7,061 nt of DNA from RGIG9114 sp045592865 (lineage in GTDB: Bacteria; Bacillota; Clostridia; Oscillospirales; JAGBHD01). The DNA lies in contig JAZNVP010000033.1 of the NCBI GenBank assembly GCA_045592865.1, forward strand, positions 1 through 7,061, in the 5' to 3' direction. Of this stretch, positions 5,439 through 7,061 are shown piece by piece. Numbering within the stretch: position 1 is the stretch's first letter; every line of letters begins with the position of its first letter. Position numbers and translations under genes: made by a program. The notes below the pieces were generated by a model. It was not told the origin of the DNA. It searched no databases and was given only the letters and a program-made list of their open reading frames with translations.

Positions 5439-5467
5439 TTGACATATCATATCTAAAACATTAAAAT
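5439..5467 (+). promoter_or_regulatory. Sigma-A promoter of the Crp/Fnr-family gene
   Basis: A consensus TTGACA (5439-5444), a 17-nt spacer and TAAAAT (5462-5467) lie about 49 nt upstream of the ATG at 5516. This near-perfect promoter suggests strong basal expression of the regulator unless repressed. Its -35 box overlaps the region where the divergent ccdA operon must start, so the two promoters may interfere. Confidence 0.75.
5446..5451 (-). promoter_or_regulatory. Possible -10 box of the ccdA operon
   Basis: TATGAT on the minus strand, 25 nt before the ccdA ATG, is the best -10 candidate. No acceptable -35 box is present at 16-18 nt, so either the promoter depends on an activator or the true start lies elsewhere. 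It sits inside the spacer of the divergent promoter. Confidence 0.3.
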
Positions 5468-5515
5468 AAAATTGATACAGACTTTCGTCCGTTTTCCCCG
5501 AAAGGAGATGATAGA

Positions 5516-5529
5516 ATGGCACGTGCCAT
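5516..5529. repeat. 14-bp perfect palindrome over the regulator start codon
   Basis: ATGGCACGTGCCAT begins with the start codon of the Crp/Fnr-family gene and includes a second in-frame ATG at 5528. As RNA it could form a 5-bp stem with an ACGT loop; as DNA it is a symmetric site. It does not resemble a Crp/Fnr operator. Whether it is functional or chance is unclear. Confidence 0.5.
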
Positions 5530-6187
5530 GTTTGACCCTATATATAAAGAACTGTTCCCGTTCTGGAACAACATTACCGAAAACGATCGGGACTATATCT
5601 GCAACAACTCGATTGCTCTGACATACACTAAGGGCACAAACGTTCACGATAGCAGCGAGTGTTCGGGCGTTTTTTTCATTCGTTCCGGATGCCTTCGGGT
5701 CTATATAATGTCCGAAGACGGCAAAGACATTACGCTTTACCGTTTGCATGAGGGAGATATATGTATGCTCTCTGCCTCCTGCGTTCTCAAAACCGTTACT
5801 TTTGACGTTTTTATAGATGCCGAAGAAAACAGCGAGTGTTACATAATAAGCGGTCCCGCTTTCGCCGACGTTGCAGAAAGAAACCCTGAGATTAAAATAT
5901 TCTCTCTGGAACTGGCAGTCAGCCGATTTTCCGACGTTATGTGGGTTATGCAGCAGATACTGTTTATGAGTATGGACAAGCGCCTCGCCATCTTCTTGCT
6001 TGACGAATCGGTGCGCCTTGGCTCTGACACTATACCGCTAACTCACGAGCAGATCGCAAAATACATCGGTTCTGCCCGTGAGGTAGTGTCGAGAATGCTT
6101 AAATATTTCTCAAACGAAGGATTCGTTGAGGTTTCCCGCAAAGGTGTAAAAATTCTTGATAAAAAACACCTGAGAGGACTAATCTAA
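5516..6187 (+). CDS. Crp/Fnr-family transcriptional regulator
   Basis: This encodes 223 residues. The start at 5516 has AAAGGAG about 8 nt upstream; Met5 is a possible alternative. The N-terminal cyclic-nucleotide-binding-type beta-barrel spans about residues 15-120, with GVFFIRSGCLRVY (51-63), the turn LHEGDICMLSASCVL (77-91) in the position of the effector pocket, then the dimer helix (about 125-160). The C-terminal winged helix holds LTHEQIAKYIGSAREVVSRM (175-194), where SAREVVSR is the recognition helix. The Arg-Ser/Thr phosphate-binding signature of cAMP-responsive Crp is not evident. The six Cys (29, 49, 59, 83, 89, 108) do not form the clustered N-terminal set of Fe-S Fnr, so redox sensing through Cys83/Cys89 is only a possibility. 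It is divergent from the ccdA operon and overlaps thioredoxin tail to tail by 9 nt, making control of both likely. Confidence 0.92.
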   Translation: MARAMFDPIYKELFPFWNNITENDRDYICNNSIALTYTKGTNVHDSSECSGVFFIRSGCLRVYIMSEDGKDITLYRLHEGDICMLSASCVLKTVTFDVFIDAEENSECYIISGPAFADVAERNPEIKIFSLELAVSRFSDVMWVMQQILFMSMDKRLAIFLLDESVRLGSDTIPLTHEQIAKYIGSAREVVSRMLKYFSNEGFVEVSRKGVKILDKKHLRGLI

Positions 6188-6484
6188 CATATCGAGAATT
6201 TGTTCTTTCGGTCTTGCTCCAACAGCTTTGTCTACGATTTTTCCGTCTTTCATAACAACAAGCATCGGAATGCTGACTACTCCGAACGCAGAAGCAAGTT
6301 CCGGCTCGTCATCAACGTTCACTTTACCCACAACAAACTGCGGATTTTCCTCTGCTATTTCATCAACTATGGGAGATACCATTCTGCAAGGTCCGCACCA
6401 ATCTGCGTAGAAATCGAGAAGAACCGCGTTTTTGCTGTTTTTTATTTCCTCAAAATTATTTTTATTTACCTTTATAACTGACAT
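6179..6484 (-). CDS. trxA: Thioredoxin
   Basis: This encodes 101 residues, a complete small cytoplasmic thioredoxin. LLDFYADWCGPCRMVSPIVD contains the canonical active site Cys30-Gly-Pro-Cys33, Asp24 corresponds to the buried acid, and VVSIPML carries the cis-proline (Pro73) before a normal C-terminal half. AAAGGATG precedes the ATG. It reduces protein disulfides, receiving electrons from a thioredoxin reductase not encoded here. In this neighbourhood it is the natural electron donor for CcdA, and it may also recycle the ArsC/Spx-like protein. It has its own upstream region with a palindromic activator-like site (6544-6558). Its stop codon lies inside the last codons of the convergent regulator gene, with no terminator between them, so transcripts of the two probably overlap. 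Confidence 0.95.
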   Translation of the reverse strand: MSVIKVNKNNFEEIKNSKNAVLLDFYADWCGPCRMVSPIVDEIAEENPQFVVGKVNVDDEPELASAFGVVSIPMLVVMKDGKIVDKAVGARPKEQILDMLD

Positions 6485-6516
6485 TTAATATCATCCTTTC
6501 CTTATTTGGTATCTTT

Positions 6517-6558
6517 ATTTTAACCCATTTTTATCTAAAACTCTGTGACTAAATCACA
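6517..6558 (-). promoter_or_regulatory. Thioredoxin promoter with Crp/Fnr-type operator at about -41
   Basis: On the minus strand a TAAAAT -10 box (6517-6522) predicts a start near 6510. The expected -35 position holds no TTGACA-like hexamer. Instead the inverted repeat TGTGACTAAATCACA (6544-6558) is centred at 6551, about 41 bp upstream of the predicted start. TGTGA/TCACA arms are those of the Crp consensus, although the centre here is 5 nt rather than 6. The position matches class II activation by Crp/Fnr proteins. The regulator at 5516-6187 is the obvious candidate, by inference. Confidence 0.55.
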
Positions 6559-6588
6559 AAAAAGGCAGGTTTGAAACCTGCCTTTTTT
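6558..6588 (-). terminator. Terminator of the L-fucose isomerase gene
   Basis: AAAAAAGGCAGGT (6558-6570) pairs with ACCTGCCTTTTTT (6576-6588) around a 5-nt loop. It is symmetrical, lies 3 nt after the fucI stop codon, and on the minus strand ends in six T. It insulates thioredoxin from fucI transcription. Its last base overlaps the arm of the TGTGA palindrome. Confidence 0.88.
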
Positions 6589-6591
6589 AAA

Positions 6592-7061
6592 TTATTTCTT
6601 AAACTGCGGTCCGAAGTTCATACAAGCTCTGTAGTCTGCCGATTCCTTATCCATTCCAAATGCATTCCAAACTGCAGGACGGAAAATCTTCTCTTCGGGA
6701 ACGTTGTGCATACAAACAGGAATTCTCAGCATCGAACAAAGGGTTATAACGTCTGCACCGATGTGTCCGTATGAAATTGCTCCGTGGTTAGCACCCCAGT
6801 TGTTCATAACGTCGTAAGCCGTCTTGAAAGCTCCCTCACCCGTGCATCTCGGTGAAAACCAGGTGCAAGGCCAGGTATAGTCGGTCCTCTTCCAAAGAGT
6901 GTCCGAAACCTCTTCGGGAAGAGAAACAGTCCAGCCCTCCGCAATCTGCATAACGGGACCTATTCCTTTAATCAGATTAAGCCTTATCATTGTTGCAGGC
7001 ATCTCCGCCTTGGTCTCAAAACGGGAAGAATAGCCGCCTCCTCTGAAATATCCGAGATCGG
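6592..7061 (-). CDS. fucI: L-fucose isomerase, C-terminal part (5' end outside window)
   Basis: The C-terminal 155 residues are visible, out of roughly 590 for the family; the frame stays open to the window edge, so no start is present. Hallmarks in order are DLGYFRGGGYSSRF, IKGIGPVMQIAEGWTV, TWFSPRCTGEGAFKTAYDV, NNWGANHGAISYGHIGADVI, SMLRIPVCMHNVPEEKIFRP, and the end WNAFGMDKE then YRACMNFGP. They match my memory of FucI, which converts L-fucose to L-fuculose with a Mn-type metal in the first step of fucose catabolism. The His of GANHG is probably a metal ligand. The enzyme is a cytoplasmic hexamer. Growth on host-glycan fucose would suit a gut habitat. Neither kinase nor aldolase is visible; they would have to lie upstream of the gene, beyond the window. 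The closest alternative is a D-arabinose isomerase of the same family. Confidence 0.93.
   Translation of the reverse strand, partial: DLGYFRGGGYSSRFETKAEMPATMIRLNLIKGIGPVMQIAEGWTVSLPEEVSDTLWKRTDYTWPCTWFSPRCTGEGAFKTAYDVMNNWGANHGAISYGHIGADVITLCSMLRIPVCMHNVPEEKIFRPAVWNAFGMDKESADYRACMNFGPQFKK

Noticed and set aside
5440..5449. TGACATATCA as a Crp/Fnr operator between ccdA and the regulator
   Set aside because: The arms are only 3 bp with a 4-nt centre, unlike the 5-bp arms and 5-nt centre at the thioredoxin promoter, and it largely reflects the TTGACA box.

Overview
The window looks like chromosomal DNA of a low-GC anaerobic Firmicute, most likely a gut member of the Clostridia. The support is A/T-rich intergenic DNA, strong AGGAGG-type ribosome binding sites, sigma-A-like promoters, and the kinds of proteins encoded: an L-fucose isomerase, a CcdA/TlpA thiol module and an ECF sigma/anti-sigma pair. 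This taxonomic call is an inference; no rRNA or tRNA is present.

Layout. (1) 1-432: 3' end of an unrecognised plus-strand gene. (2) 433-1160: a non-coding stretch dominated by two direct copies (about 602-858 and 892-1126) of an elaborate hairpin array. Three terminator-like A6GC...GCT6 hairpins flank and separate the copies. (3) 1189-1371: a 60-codon minus-strand gene with its own promoter. (4) 1475-2293: a minus-strand SWIM zinc-finger protein. (5) 2422-3688: an ECF sigma factor and a membrane anti-sigma-like protein, translationally coupled, with an ECF-type promoter that suggests autoregulation. (6) 3821-5421: a three-gene minus-strand thiol-redox operon in the order ccdA, TlpA/ResA-like thioredoxin, ArsC/Spx-family protein. 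(7) 5516-6187: a divergent Crp/Fnr-family regulator. (8) 6179-6484: thioredoxin, convergent with the regulator and overlapping it by 9 nt. (9) 6592-7061: the C-terminal quarter of L-fucose isomerase, separated from thioredoxin by a terminator.

How the genes fit together. In the likely model, cytoplasmic thioredoxin gives electrons to CcdA, which carries them across the membrane to the anchored, outward-facing TlpA-like protein. The ArsC/Spx-like protein would be a further cytoplasmic thiol protein. The regulator sits between the two halves of the module. A 15-bp Crp-like palindrome is centred about 41 bp upstream of the predicted thioredoxin start site, where class II activators of this family bind, and that promoter has a poor -35 box. 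This is the best regulatory hypothesis in the window.

The most unusual item is the paired hairpin array. Seven-base linkers (GTGAAAT, then its reverse complement ATTTCAC/T) separate small stem-loops whose stems differ between the copies while pairing is kept. An 11-bp closing stem competes with a local hairpin. I cannot name this element from sequence alone.
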